64,000 nucleotides of DNA, from contig NZ_JBFEFG010000281.1 in the NCBI RefSeq assembly GCF_040718835.1, forward strand, positions 992,001 through 1,056,000. Direction: 5' to 3'. Shown piece by piece: positions 26,143 through 36,410 of the stretch (its first letter is position 1; every line of letters begins with the position of its first letter). Made by a program: the position numbers and the translations under genes. Below the pieces are notes generated by a model that ran no database searches, was not told the origin of the DNA, and saw only the letters and a list, made by a program, of their open reading frames with translations. The DNA is from Bremerella sp. JC817. Lineage in GTDB: Bacteria; Planctomycetota; Planctomycetia; Pirellulales; Pirellulaceae.

Positions 26143-27591
26143 ATGTCTCGCTTCCCTCTCTTCTCGTCGCGTAAGCGTCCATCCAAACCCAATCGCCAGC
26201 GTCGCGTCGGACGTTCGATGCAGAACCTGGAAGATCGCTGCCTGATGGCTGGCGACCTGGCCATTGCCTCGATGCCGATCGAATCGGAATATGTGGAGAC
26301 CTCGTCCTTCACTGCGAACACCACCAGTGACTGGGACTTCGAACCGGTCGGAGATCTGGAAATCGAAAGTGGTGAAGCCTTTGAAACGCGGCTGACGATC
26401 AGCGGTGACTTGGATCCTAGTGCCGTGATCTTCACCGCGACGATCGTCCCGACGCTGGAACAGGAACTCGATGCTCGGTACGACCTGGTCGAGTCAGACG
26501 ACTATCACACGAACTGCCTCGGGCAGAACGCACGTTGGATGCGATCCGCCAACGGTGGCTGGTTCTACATCATGCCGGAAGGAGACTTCTTCCAATGGCG
26601 TGGCTCATTCGAGAACAGTCGTCTGCTCGGTTCGTTCGACTCCGATCATTACGACAACCCTGACCTGCTGACGGAACCGGAAGCGGTTCCGGCCGACGTC
26701 GCCATTGAAGGGGATACGCTGATCGTCCGAACCGATGCCGACTACACCGGCAGTTTCCAGATTGAGGTCGGTGCCACGGATGGATCGCGTTCGATTTATC
26801 AAACGATTAACTCGTTCGTATTGAAGACAACGCCTGACGATCCCGGTCCTGACGACGACAATCCAGGGGATGATCCAACGACGCCGCAGGAACCGATGCC
26901 GGTGCTGATGGTGATCGCCAACCAGGACTTCTATTTCCAGGAATACGCCGACACGCGAGCCTCGCTCGAAGCGCAAGGCCTGGAAGTTGTGGTGGCTGCC
27001 GCCACGACCGAAACCGCTACGCCACATGCCAACTCCGGCCAAGGCAATAGTAGCGGCCAGGTCGTGCCTGACTTGACGCTATTTGAAGTCGACGCGGACG
27101 ACTATTCGGCGATCGTGTTTGTCGGTGGCTGGGGCTCGTCTCAGTACCAATACGCCTTTGAGGGAACCTATAACAATGGTTCGTACAACGGCGAAGAAGT
27201 CTTGAAGCAGACCGTGAACGACCTGATCAACGACTTCGTCGAACAGGATAAATATGTCACCGCCATCTGCCACGGGGTGTCCGTTTTGGCCTGGGCTCGA
27301 GTCGATGGCGCGAGTCTCTTGGAAGGCCGCACGGTGTCGTCCTATTCCGGCAACGCTCCGAATTCCAATCAATCGTTCTACACGACGCGGGATCAGATTG
27401 AATATAACGGCGCGACGATGGTTGCCTCAGGTTCCCTCGGCGATCCAACCACAGCGACGGACGATGTCTATGTTGATGGGCGAATCATCACGGCAGAGAA
27501 CTGGGACTCGGCCACCATGTTTGGGGAAGTGATCGCGGACCTGGTGAGCGATCCTGACTACATCGATCAGGTCTTTGCTGACTGGGATTAA
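26143..27591 (+). CDS. Exported DJ-1/PfpI superfamily protein with planctomycete N-terminal motif
   Basis: A 482-residue protein. The ATG at 26143 was chosen because GGAGAAAC lies upstream. The N-terminus is very basic and contains MQNLEDRCLMAGD at about 26-38, which matches the planctomycete LEPR/LEDR-type export motif often found in large surface proteins. The middle (about 60-240) is a region of beta character with DDPGPDDDNPGDDP linker. The C-terminal 235 residues are a DJ-1/PfpI domain with the nucleophile cysteine in TAICHGVSVLA near residue 376. In this family the Cys can act in glyoxalase, protease or chaperone roles, so the activity is not known. It follows the kinase gene by 140 bases on the same strand. 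Confidence 0.85.
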   Translation: MSRFPLFSSRKRPSKPNRQRRVGRSMQNLEDRCLMAGDLAIASMPIESEYVETSSFTANTTSDWDFEPVGDLEIESGEAFETRLTISGDLDPSAVIFTATIVPTLEQELDARYDLVESDDYHTNCLGQNARWMRSANGGWFYIMPEGDFFQWRGSFENSRLLGSFDSDHYDNPDLLTEPEAVPADVAIEGDTLIVRTDADYTGSFQIEVGATDGSRSIYQTINSFVLKTTPDDPGPDDDNPGDDPTTPQEPMPVLMVIANQDFYFQEYADTRASLEAQGLEVVVAAATTETATPHANSGQGNSSGQVVPDLTLFEVDADDYSAIVFVGGWGSSQYQYAFEGTYNNGSYNGEEVLKQTVNDLINDFVEQDKYVTAICHGVSVLAWARVDGASLLEGRTVSSYSGNAPNSNQSFYTTRDQIEYNGATMVASGSLGDPTTATDDVYVDGRIITAENWDSATMFGEVIADLVSDPDYIDQVFADWD

Positions 27592-27607
27592 TCTCCAAGG
27601 GCTAGAG

Positions 27608-27666
27608 GCAGTCGGTTCCATTCAGGCCGCTCGATCCTTCGTGATCGCAGCGGCCTGAACGACTGC
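27608..27666. terminator. Long bidirectional hairpin between convergent genes
   Basis: An outer stem, GCAGTCG with CGACTGC, and an inner stem, TTCAGGCCGCT with AGCGGCCTGAA, surround a short loop at about 27637-27641. It lies in the 86-base gap between the DJ-1/PfpI gene and the minus-strand giant gene, as expected for a shared terminator. There is no clear T run on either side. Confidence 0.65.
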
Positions 27667-27677
27667 GCAGTTCGGTG

Positions 27678-30600
27678 TTATTTGGTTTCGCCATGGGAGT
27701 GAGCATGCTTCAGGTGCTCTGGCATTTCATAGCCACCTGCTTCGAGGTAAGCATGCAGGTCGTAAATTTCGTCCTTCGTCAGAATGTTGAGCAAGCCGGT
27801 CGGCATCGGCGACATTTTGGAAGGTGCCATCTGCTCGACGTCGTCTTTCAGAATCTTCGTCAGGCTGTTTGGGGTCAGCAGGTTCGTGGCGACCTGGTAC
27901 GAGGTTTTATCTTCTCCGACGACGACACCGGTGATGACTCGGCCGCCGATCGTCAGAAACTGCACGTTCTGAAACTTCTCGTTGATCTGGCTCGAAGGAT
28001 CCACCATCTGCTGAAGCAGTTCTTTGCCACGCAGTTTCTCAACAGACTTGGTCAGATCAGGGCCCAGGTTCGTGCCATGTCCGGCGACGACATGGCACTG
28101 ATTGCAGCGAGCCTTCACGAAGGCCGTCATTCCACGAGCCAACGTCGCGTCGTCTTTCGCACGATTCGCAGGCTGAAAGTCCGCGAAGTCAGCCATCTTC
28201 CACTGCTGAATGACCTGCGGAACACTCGAGTCCATCAGGGCCTGGGCGCTGGCATCATCTTTCGCGACCACCATTACGCCATTCATCACCACCCAGTGAC
28301 CTGGGAAAGTGCACACATACGGGTACAAGCCTTCCTGTTGCGGCGCCTCGAAACGCAAGACAGCGATTTGGGAGGCCCGATTGGGACCGATCATCGGCGT
28401 ATTTTGGAGGATCAATTCACCCTTTTCACGCGGGATGAAATCGGAGTCGGCGTTCGTGGGATCTTTTGCCATTTCGTTAGCGGCCATCCCCACTTCCGAA
28501 AGAGAATCCGGCTTCACGATTACAAAATTGTGGTCGGTGGCATCGGGGTTGGTGAACACAATCTTCAGCGGTTGCCCTGGCTTCACCATGAAGTGCTTCA
28601 CGTCGAAGAGCATCCGCTCCGGCAAACAGGTCACCTTTACGGTCTGAAGGTCAGCCCTGGCGTCGAAGCGGGCCTGAGCGACGGTTGGCTTCGGCTCTTT
28701 AATTTCGGCGTCCTTAGCCGACTGCTTCAAGATGCGGGCAATATCGTAGCGAGGGTTTCCTTCCCAATGGGCACGCAGCGGCTTCGACATCAACGCACAC
28801 GTGACGGCATACGCCAAATGGCCATCGCGAGGATGTTTCAGCACGTCGAGCATCGCCTGGAAAGCAGGCTTCGTGCCGATATAGGTCGCGGCGATCGCAG
28901 CCTGCATTCGCACGATCCCATGTTCGTCGTTGGCCGAAGCTTGCAGATACTGCGGCCAGTTCTCCAAATGCGGATACCAGTAACGTAGTTGCTTGGTCGC
29001 CGCGGCTCGGGCCATCGGTTCTTCGCACGCGAGTAGTTGCTTGAGCGTATTCACCGCGACGCTCAGCTCTTGATCGGATGTCGTTGCCGAGCTAGGAACC
29101 ATGTCGACACAATCAATCCAGCGATACGTCCAGATCGCCTCGACCTGGTGATGTCGGAATCGAGGATCGGTCGTATCGAGCTTTTGAACCCATGCATCGA
29201 GCAGTGGCTTGATCTCGGTCGAATCGCGTTCGCCAAGTTCTCGTTTGGCGAGAAAGCGGATCGAATACTCCGGGCGTTTCAACAGGTCTAGCAGTTCTTC
29301 GTTCGAGGCATCCGCGATCTTCGGCAGGTCTTGGAGCGGTTTGCCCTTGGCCGTAATTCGCCAGATTCGGCCAGAATGGCGATCGCGGCGTTCATCCCGC
29401 AGCGAGTACTGGGCGTGGCCTTTGATCGGGTTGTACCAGTCGCAAACATACAAATCGCCGCGCGGTCCCCACTGTAGATCGACAGGAATAAAACTGAGGT
29501 TTCGCGAGAACAACAGGTCGCCGACGTACTCTTCGGTGAAGCCATACGGACCCTGTTTCCACTTTAAGATCTCGACCCGGTTGGTCGGCTTGTAGCGAAC
29601 CTTGATGAACGTTCCTTCCAGTTCTTCAGGGAAAGTCGCGAAGTCGACGATTTGGTGGCCGCAAACACCGGAGTAAGCCTGCAGTCCGCGCGGGGCCGCA
29701 TTTTGCAGCGGGTAAGGCGGATCGACCGCATGGTGGGCTTCGGCATAGACCGGATGGCTGGCCATGTGCTGGCCCCACTCATCGAAACTAACGCCCCAGG
29801 GATTGGTACTTGGGTAGGAACCGAAGCTGATCAATCGCTGCGTATTGGGATCAAAGCGAAACCAGCCACTGTTTTGCTGACGAACCGGACCGTAAGGCGT
29901 TTCGACCTGGGAGTGATGAAAGATTGATTCACGAAAGATTAAATCCCCGTCAGGCGTCCACGTAAAATCGTGCAGCGAGTGATGCGAGTCTTCCGTTCCG
30001 AAACCACGTAGAACCGTCGTCTTCGTGTCAGCTCGATCGTCGCCATCGGTATCTTTAAGGAACGACAGACAGGGCTGTTCGGAAACGTAAACCCCGCCGT
30101 CACCGAACTCGAACGAGAGAGGAATGTGCAAGTTATCGGCGAAGACGGTCGACTTATCCGCCTTACCATCGCCATCGGTGTCTTCCAGGATCACCAGTTT
30201 GTCGTTTGGCTGATTGCCGGGATAAACGTGCGGGTAGGTCGTCGAGCAACTCACCCACAAACGTCCCTTGCCATCCCAACGCATCTGAATCGGATTCACG
30301 ATATCGGGAAATTCCTCTTCACCAGCGAAGAGATTCACCTCGAACCGAGGATCCATGTCGAATGCCTTTTGCTCATCCGCAGCCGACATCCATTGATTCG
30401 CGCCGCGACTTTGCTTGGTCATTGGCAGGGGCTGGACGTTCGAGTCGTCGACCTGGGCCGAGACTTCTTTCCCTTGAGCCAGATCCCAGATCCGTTGATC
30501 GCGATTGGCAACCATAAGGTCGAAGTTCCGCATCGCAGGCAGGAAGTCGAGATAGCCATACTCTTTGCTGCGGCCGCCGGTGTAATAGAACGTATTGAGG

Positions 30601-32504
30601 GGCCGAAAACGGCGAAAGAACTGCTGGTTCTTGTCGACGATCGTGGCGAGCATCTGCGGCTGGATCTCAGGCGGCTTCACTTGAAACAGTTGCTCGAACA
30701 ATGCCGCCGAGAAAAGCTTGTCGCCTGCCTGATTCAAATGCACGCCGTTGATCGTCAGATCGGTACCGGGACTTTCCATCGCCGACTTCGTCGCGTTGAA
30801 GACATCCGCAAAGGCAACCTGCTGCTCGGCGGCCACGTCCCGCATCACGTCGAGGTAAAGCTGAATGTTGGCATTGTTGAGGTCAGCGGCCGGGATATTC
30901 TCGATGTTTTCACTCGCGATCGGCGAAACGAGAACGATCCGGGCCGATGCCTCACCGTTGAATGCCTTCGTCTTCAGATCCGCTAAGTAATCCGTCAGTT
31001 GCTGCCGAAAGTCGGCCAGGCCAGCGGGACCGGCAAACGATTCGTTGAAACCGAATGCCGCCAGAATGATGTCTGCTTTTTCATGCACAAGGTGCTGCTG
31101 CGTGTCGGCGAAGTTATCGGGACGCGGCTGAATACCGATCGCGTCCGCCGACCACGCCAGGTGCCGCACGACCAGGTTATGCTGCGGCAAATGCTGCTGA
31201 AGCATCGCTTCGAAATGACCGAAATCCTGCGAACGCTCCAGAAGTGTGTTCCCGATCAAAGCGATCCGGTCCCCCGGCTCGACCTTCAGGGGAAGCGACG
31301 TCGGCGTCGCCTTGGCCGTCTTCGCCCGAGGTGCCGTCTTCTCGTAAATGGCGAAGCCTGAGAAGTCCTCATCCGTTGTCTTCGGTGGATTCTTGGCCGT
31401 CGTGTTCCGGGCATCTTTTTCATTTTGAAGACGTGGGTCTCGCCCCTCGTCACGACGTGGCGCTTTCATTTGCGACGTCTGTTTTCCATCTTGGCTGTGA
31501 TCAGGCAGGATGGGCGATTGCCAGCCTTGCAGCTCGCTCGGTTTGACACCTTTGTGATGTCCGCCAAAGCTGAACGTGACCGGCTGATATGGTCCGACAA
31601 AGTCGACGTCCAGGCCTGGCGTGATCTTGCTTTCCATCCCTGCTGCCCACAGACAACCGTTGATCATCATCCGGCGGAAGTCTTCGTTGAGCAGGTCTTC
31701 TGAAGCACCGTAAGTCGTGGTGAAGACGCGTCCCTTCTGGCCACTGGGGGAAGTGTATTCGCGAGTCCAGACGCCTGGGCAGGGTTTCTTTTCCTTGGCG
31801 ACGGGCGAATCAATCTTCATGCCGTCGAGCGGCTGAGCCATCGCCAGCACCGTGCTGTCTTCCATCGGCTCGGTCCAATAGCCGCCTGCTTGAACCCACG
31901 GAGCTTTCACGCCGCGGAGTGCCGGATGATCTTTCTGCGCGGTAACCAGATCGAGACGGGTACTCATCGCATGATTCTTGCCGTAGTGCCCTGCCCAGGT
32001 TTCGCCAAGGATCTGTCGACCAAATCCGAGCTTGAAGTCCTCTCCTGCGTAGCGATAGTCGAAGCGAGCGAAGGGTGAATCTTTCGGAATCTTGAAAGCA
32101 TGGGTCGACGTTCGCATGCCAACCACGGGGCCGCCGCGCTGTAAATAATCAGCGATCGGCTGCATCTGCTCTTTCGGAAAATCTTGGAAGCGCAGGAAGA
32201 TGACCATCAAATTGGCATCGTTCAGGGCCTCGGTCCCCGGCATATGGCTCGAGCCTGGCAAGATCTCGCCGTCCTTCGGATCGAGCGAGAACAGAACGGT
32301 GCACTTGAAGCCATGTCGTTTCGCCAGAATGCGAGCCATCGCCGGAAGCGATTCTTCCGATCGATACTCGTGGTCACCGGCGAGAAAGACGATGTGCTTC
32401 CCTTTCCCGATGCCAGAATCCCCTTCGTAAACGAGCGGATTGGCATGACAGAGGGGCGGCAGGCAAAGTAAGAGCGCAGCGGCAGACAGAAAGAGTCGAA
32501 TCAT
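27678..32504 (-). CDS. Giant exported protein: ThuA, SGNH, heme-binding, HEAT, cupredoxin and cytochrome c domains
   Basis: A 1608-residue protein; the ATG at 32504 starts a clean signal peptide (MIRLFLSAAALLLCLPPLCHA). The order is ThuA-like domain (about 25-290, HIVFLAGDHEYRSEESLP), SGNH/GDSL-like domain (about 410-620, RIALIGNTLLERSQDFGHFE), PVC-type heme-binding dehydrogenase propeller (about 720-1060), HEAT-type repeats to about 1290, a cupredoxin domain (about 1295-1400, with DHNFV then CTFPGHWVVM, a type 1 copper site) and a C-terminal cytochrome c (ARCNQCHVVAGHGTNLGPDL, near 1468). It is probably a periplasmic sugar-oxidising or hydrolysing system with built-in electron exit. It follows DUF1592 and DUF1552 genes in one likely operon. 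A near paralogue is at 45216-50138. Confidence 0.9.
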   Translation of the reverse strand: MIRLFLSAAALLLCLPPLCHANPLVYEGDSGIGKGKHIVFLAGDHEYRSEESLPAMARILAKRHGFKCTVLFSLDPKDGEILPGSSHMPGTEALNDANLMVIFLRFQDFPKEQMQPIADYLQRGGPVVGMRTSTHAFKIPKDSPFARFDYRYAGEDFKLGFGRQILGETWAGHYGKNHAMSTRLDLVTAQKDHPALRGVKAPWVQAGGYWTEPMEDSTVLAMAQPLDGMKIDSPVAKEKKPCPGVWTREYTSPSGQKGRVFTTTYGASEDLLNEDFRRMMINGCLWAAGMESKITPGLDVDFVGPYQPVTFSFGGHHKGVKPSELQGWQSPILPDHSQDGKQTSQMKAPRRDEGRDPRLQNEKDARNTTAKNPPKTTDEDFSGFAIYEKTAPRAKTAKATPTSLPLKVEPGDRIALIGNTLLERSQDFGHFEAMLQQHLPQHNLVVRHLAWSADAIGIQPRPDNFADTQQHLVHEKADIILAAFGFNESFAGPAGLADFRQQLTDYLADLKTKAFNGEASARIVLVSPIASENIENIPAADLNNANIQLYLDVMRDVAAEQQVAFADVFNATKSAMESPGTDLTINGVHLNQAGDKLFSAALFEQLFQVKPPEIQPQMLATIVDKNQQFFRRFRPLNTFYYTGGRSKEYGYLDFLPAMRNFDLMVANRDQRIWDLAQGKEVSAQVDDSNVQPLPMTKQSRGANQWMSAADEQKAFDMDPRFEVNLFAGEEEFPDIVNPIQMRWDGKGRLWVSCSTTYPHVYPGNQPNDKLVILEDTDGDGKADKSTVFADNLHIPLSFEFGDGGVYVSEQPCLSFLKDTDGDDRADTKTTVLRGFGTEDSHHSLHDFTWTPDGDLIFRESIFHHSQVETPYGPVRQQNSGWFRFDPNTQRLISFGSYPSTNPWGVSFDEWGQHMASHPVYAEAHHAVDPPYPLQNAAPRGLQAYSGVCGHQIVDFATFPEELEGTFIKVRYKPTNRVEILKWKQGPYGFTEEYVGDLLFSRNLSFIPVDLQWGPRGDLYVCDWYNPIKGHAQYSLRDERRDRHSGRIWRITAKGKPLQDLPKIADASNEELLDLLKRPEYSIRFLAKRELGERDSTEIKPLLDAWVQKLDTTDPRFRHHQVEAIWTYRWIDCVDMVPSSATTSDQELSVAVNTLKQLLACEEPMARAAATKQLRYWYPHLENWPQYLQASANDEHGIVRMQAAIAATYIGTKPAFQAMLDVLKHPRDGHLAYAVTCALMSKPLRAHWEGNPRYDIARILKQSAKDAEIKEPKPTVAQARFDARADLQTVKVTCLPERMLFDVKHFMVKPGQPLKIVFTNPDATDHNFVIVKPDSLSEVGMAANEMAKDPTNADSDFIPREKGELILQNTPMIGPNRASQIAVLRFEAPQQEGLYPYVCTFPGHWVVMNGVMVVAKDDASAQALMDSSVPQVIQQWKMADFADFQPANRAKDDATLARGMTAFVKARCNQCHVVAGHGTNLGPDLTKSVEKLRGKELLQQMVDPSSQINEKFQNVQFLTIGGRVITGVVVGEDKTSYQVATNLLTPNSLTKILKDDVEQMAPSKMSPMPTGLLNILTKDEIYDLHAYLEAGGYEMPEHLKHAHSHGETK

Positions 32505-32689
32505 GGTTTTGAGGTGGGCAGCAAAAGGGAGGATTCGTTGAACAACGGAAGAGGAGTCGCGTTCCAATGGTTGGAACGCAACTACAGTCTACTACACCCC
32601 AATACCGCGCGTCGAACGAATCACCTGCCGTAAATTCCGGGAACTTTGCCAAAACTTCCGATTCGACGGAATTCGATTCGTTTTCTCCG

Positions 32690-33967
32690 TTAAACCATCT
32701 GAAGTCCGGTCAGGGTGCCTGTGGCCGAAGAGAACTCGTCCGTCTCAAGGCCCAGGTGCTGCAGATAGTTCACCAGCAGATTGCACAGCGGCGGTGCTTT
32801 GCCATCCTCGAACGCCAGATGTTGTCCATGACGGAAATGTCCACCCGCCGACAGGATCGGCAGGTTCGTGTTGTTGTGACTCGAGGCGTTGCCGAGGTTC
32901 GATCCGAACAAGATCGCCGTTTGATCGAGCAGCGAATGATCGCCTTCCTGGGCATTGTCCAGCTTCTGGAGAAGCTCGGCCAGCAAACGCATCTCTTCCA
33001 GTTCGATGATCGAAAGCATCTCGATCTTGCCAGGGTCGCGGCCGTGATGGCTCAGGTTATGCCAACCATCTTCGACACCATCGAGCGAGACCACTTCGTT
33101 GCCGCCAGGACCAATTAAGGTGATCAGCCGCGTCGAGTCGGTTTGAATCGCCAGGAAGATCATCTCGTACATCAAGCGCAGGCGTTCGGTCAAATTCCCG
33201 CGATCGGTGATATCTTCCGGCTGCTTCCGATCGACTTCTGGCTTGGGATGCTTCGCCCAGGCCTCAGCTTGTACCAAGCGTTGCTCCAGTTCACGCACGC
33301 TGGTGAAGTACTGATCGAGCGTCTGGTTGTCTTCGCGACCGACCTGTCTGGTGACCTTCTTCGTTTGGTCTTGAACCAGGTCCATGATGCTCTGGCCATC
33401 TTCGATCCGCCGCATCTGCTCCGCTTTCTCTTGCGGCGTTCCTTCGAGGAATAAGCGAGCGAACAACTTGGAAGGACGGTTCTCGGCTGGGATCTGAACA
33501 CCACTGCGCGTGTACGAAAGGCTGTTGTTGTCGACTGCCAACGTCAACGAACCGAAGCGGGTCTTGTAGCCGATCTGCTCGGCGGCTAACTGATCGACCG
33601 AAATTGTGTTCTGAAAACTAGGCTGCCCAGGATGCGCGGCCCCTGTCAGAAAGCTTTTCTCCGCCGCGTGTCCGCCGTCGACGTTGGGATGCATGATCCC
33701 CGAGACGACCGTAATCTTGTCACGCACTGGCTGCATTGGCTTCAAGTACGGACTCAGCTCGAAGTCGCGGCCTGACTTCTCAGGAAAGAGATTCGGCGTG
33801 TGGATTCCCAGCGGGGCACAGATCGCCAGCATGCGGCGGACATCGCCTGACTCGTCGGCGTTATCCTTCGCCAACAGACGAGTCGTGCCCATGCTTCCCA
33901 ACAGCGGCAATCCCATCGCAATCCCGGAAGCCCGGAGAAACATTCGGCGGTTCCATCGTGAACGCAT
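32690..33967 (-). CDS. DUF1552 family exported protein (first copy)
   Basis: A 425-residue protein with a twin-arginine type N-terminus (MRSRWNRRMFLRASGIAMGL), so Tat export is likely. The body matches DUF1552: GIHTPNLFPEKSGRDFELS near the start, NTISVDQLAAEQIG, RLRLMYEMIFLAIQTDSTRLIT and the ending SSATGTLTGLQ. The family is widespread in planctomycetes and is nearly always encoded next to a DUF1592 protein; its activity is not known. Here the DUF1592 gene is 34 bases upstream, and AAGGA lies before the ATG. Confidence 0.9.
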   Translation of the reverse strand: MRSRWNRRMFLRASGIAMGLPLLGSMGTTRLLAKDNADESGDVRRMLAICAPLGIHTPNLFPEKSGRDFELSPYLKPMQPVRDKITVVSGIMHPNVDGGHAAEKSFLTGAAHPGQPSFQNTISVDQLAAEQIGYKTRFGSLTLAVDNNSLSYTRSGVQIPAENRPSKLFARLFLEGTPQEKAEQMRRIEDGQSIMDLVQDQTKKVTRQVGREDNQTLDQYFTSVRELEQRLVQAEAWAKHPKPEVDRKQPEDITDRGNLTERLRLMYEMIFLAIQTDSTRLITLIGPGGNEVVSLDGVEDGWHNLSHHGRDPGKIEMLSIIELEEMRLLAELLQKLDNAQEGDHSLLDQTAILFGSNLGNASSHNNTNLPILSAGGHFRHGQHLAFEDGKAPPLCNLLVNYLQHLGLETDEFSSATGTLTGLQMV

Positions 33968-34001
33968 GATAATTCCTTAGGTATGGAGCAAGGCGAAGGG
34001 A

Positions 34002-36404
34002 TTACGGGGTCAAGAACAATTCGCTTTCAACCACGGCATGAATCATCGATTTCAGGCCATGGTCGTTGGCATCGGTCGTGGCGACGATCTGGTCGACCGC
34101 CTCTCGCTGCGCCAAACCGATGCGGCGACCGGTCGCATAGACCAAAAGCTTTTCGGCGATCGCTCGCGCCACCAGCGGTTCATCTTCCAGCAACCGCTGA
34201 CGAAACTCGATGAAACCAGCGAAATCGCGACCATCTGGCATCTCGGAAGCGGAATCGACATCGGGACCTTTGCGGAACGACTTGTTGCCTGGGATCTTCT
34301 CCCCTTCGCCAATCGAGCGATAAAAATCACGATGGCCACCAATGGCGTCGAATTCTTCCAGGGCGAACCCTGGCGGATCGATTCGCTTGTGGCAACTGGC
34401 GCACGCCGCAATGCTTCGATGCTTATCGAGCTGTTCACGGATGGTCGTCGCTCCACGGATGTCTGGTTCGACGGCGGGGACGCCAGGTGGCGGCGGAGGC
34501 GAAGGCCGACCGAGCAAGTTATCGAGCACCCACACGCCACGAATAACCGGAGAGGTTGTCGTTCCGTTGGCCGTTACTTTCAGGACGCTCGCCTGGGTCA
34601 GCACGCCACCTCGAATCGAATCGGCAGGGAGTTGGACGCGCTGAAAGCTCTCGTGCCCTTCGACCGGTGGCAGCCCGTAGTGATCGGCCAGCCGCTGATT
34701 CAGATAGGTCCAATCGGAATCGACGAAGGTCATCACGCTCTTGTCTTCGCGCAAGACATGCTCGAAGAAATGACGCGTTTCACCCAACATCGCTTCCAGC
34801 AGCAGCGGATCGTACTCTGGGTAAAGCTTCATGTCGGGCGTGTTGAACTCAATATTACGCAGGTCGAGCCACTGTCCGGTGAAGTCGTTCACGAAGTTCT
34901 CGATCTTCGGGTCGGCGATCATCCGTTCGACTTGGGCACTGCGAACCGCTGGATCGCGAAGCTTGCCGGCGGCTGCCAGGTCGAGAAGTACCTGATCGGG
35001 CATCGTCGACCACAAAAAGTACGACATCCGGGAAGCGATCGCGTAGTCATCCACCGCAGGCTCGCGGTTGATCAGCAGAAACTGCGGGGCACAAAGGATC
35101 GCCGTGATTCCGGTTCGTACGGCCTGTTCGAAGGTGCGCCCGCTTTCCAGACGATTAACCGCCAGATCGATAAACGGCTGCATCTCGGCTTCCGAGGCTG
35201 GTCGACGGAACGCGCGTGGAATGAATTCACGAAGAACTCGCTCCAGGTCCTCTTTGGGCTGAGTCGATTCAACGACGTGATTCTTCACATTCTTTCGGTG
35301 CCGCATCCATACCGGCCATTCTTCTTTCATGAAGATCGACTCAGCATCGCCGAACAGGCGAACGGTCGATTCAGAAGGAAAATCCTGATCGATCGGTCCG
35401 TAGGTCTCGACCCAAGCAATCCCAACGCCGGGACGCTGTTCGTGCTTGTCGCGCCAGATGACATGTTCTGGCCAAATTCGCGGGACAATATGGATTGTGT
35501 CGCCTGCCTTCATCCGGCGAGTGAACTCGACGACGCGTGGCTTCTCAGGGGTGCCTGCGGCATCAAACACGCCGACAAAGTCTTGCGTGTCAGGGCCAAA
35601 CAATGCACCGACATAGAGTGCAACCGAGATCGTGCGGGCATTAGGTTCATGCGGCCAGATTGCTACGCGGCAGCGATAGATACCATCTTCGATCGGATGG
35701 GCCGAGTCGATTCGAGCCGGCGGCCAGCCAGGGGTAAACTTCACCAGCGAGCCATCGACTTCGATGACGCCCCCTTTCTTTTTGTCGACCGAATCGATGT
35801 TCTCTTTGATCTGCATCAGCTCGGCCCGACGCGTTTCCGGTGGCAATGGTTTAATGCGTCGAATAGCCGAATCGAAGGCAACGTTAGCGGCTTTCAGATA
35901 TTCTTCCATCAGGACCGAAGAGAAGCTGAGGCCATCGGCCCCTTTGTCGAACCCTTGAACGCTACCATCTTCTGGCAGAAGATCGACCAGCGGTTCGTCG
36001 ATTCCTAGCAGATCATGGATTGTGTTTTCGTATTCCTGCCGATTCATTCGCCGCAGCGAGATCGGTCTTTGTACCGAACTCGAAACGGTCTGCACGATCT
36101 GACCGATGATCTGCTTCTTTTCCTCTGCCGAGGGCTGGTCCTGATAGTCGGGTGGCATTTCGCCCCGTTCAATTGCATTGACGACCCGTGACCACACATG
36201 GGCGTTATCGAGTTGCGGCGAAGGGAACGCCAGATTGTCGAGACGGATGCCTGCTTCCTGGGTATCGGCTCCGTGGCATTCGATGCAATGCGTACGGAAC
36301 ATGGCCCGAACTTCGGCATTTTCCGCCGCGATTGCCGAAGTATCACAGAAGGCAAGGGTGAGGTAACCGACCAGACAAGATGAGAGAAGAAAGACTGTTT
36401 TCAT
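34002..36404 (-). CDS. DUF1592/DUF1588/DUF1585 cytochrome-type exported protein (first copy)
   Basis: An 800-residue protein; I place the start at 36404 because a signal peptide begins there (MKTVFLLSSCLVGYLTLAF) and because of the promoter noted at 36411. The N-terminal part has a heme-type motif in RTHCIECHGADTQEAG (PSCyt1-like). DUF1587 and DUF1592 follow, then DUF1588 (about 560-660, NQRLADHYGLPPVEGHE) and DUF1585 (ending LVYATGRRIGLAQREA). Another CxxCH motif, ACASCHKRIDPPGFALEEFD, lies near 685. It is the usual partner of DUF1552 and both are predicted outside the cytoplasm. The reaction is unknown. Confidence 0.9.
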   Translation of the reverse strand: MKTVFLLSSCLVGYLTLAFCDTSAIAAENAEVRAMFRTHCIECHGADTQEAGIRLDNLAFPSPQLDNAHVWSRVVNAIERGEMPPDYQDQPSAEEKKQIIGQIVQTVSSSVQRPISLRRMNRQEYENTIHDLLGIDEPLVDLLPEDGSVQGFDKGADGLSFSSVLMEEYLKAANVAFDSAIRRIKPLPPETRRAELMQIKENIDSVDKKKGGVIEVDGSLVKFTPGWPPARIDSAHPIEDGIYRCRVAIWPHEPNARTISVALYVGALFGPDTQDFVGVFDAAGTPEKPRVVEFTRRMKAGDTIHIVPRIWPEHVIWRDKHEQRPGVGIAWVETYGPIDQDFPSESTVRLFGDAESIFMKEEWPVWMRHRKNVKNHVVESTQPKEDLERVLREFIPRAFRRPASEAEMQPFIDLAVNRLESGRTFEQAVRTGITAILCAPQFLLINREPAVDDYAIASRMSYFLWSTMPDQVLLDLAAAGKLRDPAVRSAQVERMIADPKIENFVNDFTGQWLDLRNIEFNTPDMKLYPEYDPLLLEAMLGETRHFFEHVLREDKSVMTFVDSDWTYLNQRLADHYGLPPVEGHESFQRVQLPADSIRGGVLTQASVLKVTANGTTTSPVIRGVWVLDNLLGRPSPPPPPGVPAVEPDIRGATTIREQLDKHRSIAACASCHKRIDPPGFALEEFDAIGGHRDFYRSIGEGEKIPGNKSFRKGPDVDSASEMPDGRDFAGFIEFRQRLLEDEPLVARAIAEKLLVYATGRRIGLAQREAVDQIVATTDANDHGLKSMIHAVVESELFLTP

Positions 36405-36410
36405 ACCGCA

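Noticed and set aside
32505-32567. TTG start of the ThuA giant gene
   Set aside because: The signal peptide begins at the ATG at 32504, and residues before it are not like an export sequence.
34038-36008. Plus-strand open frame of about 656 codons opposite the DUF1592 gene
   Set aside because: The opposite strand carries clear DUF1587/DUF1592/DUF1585 motifs; this frame has no ribosome site and no recognised domain.
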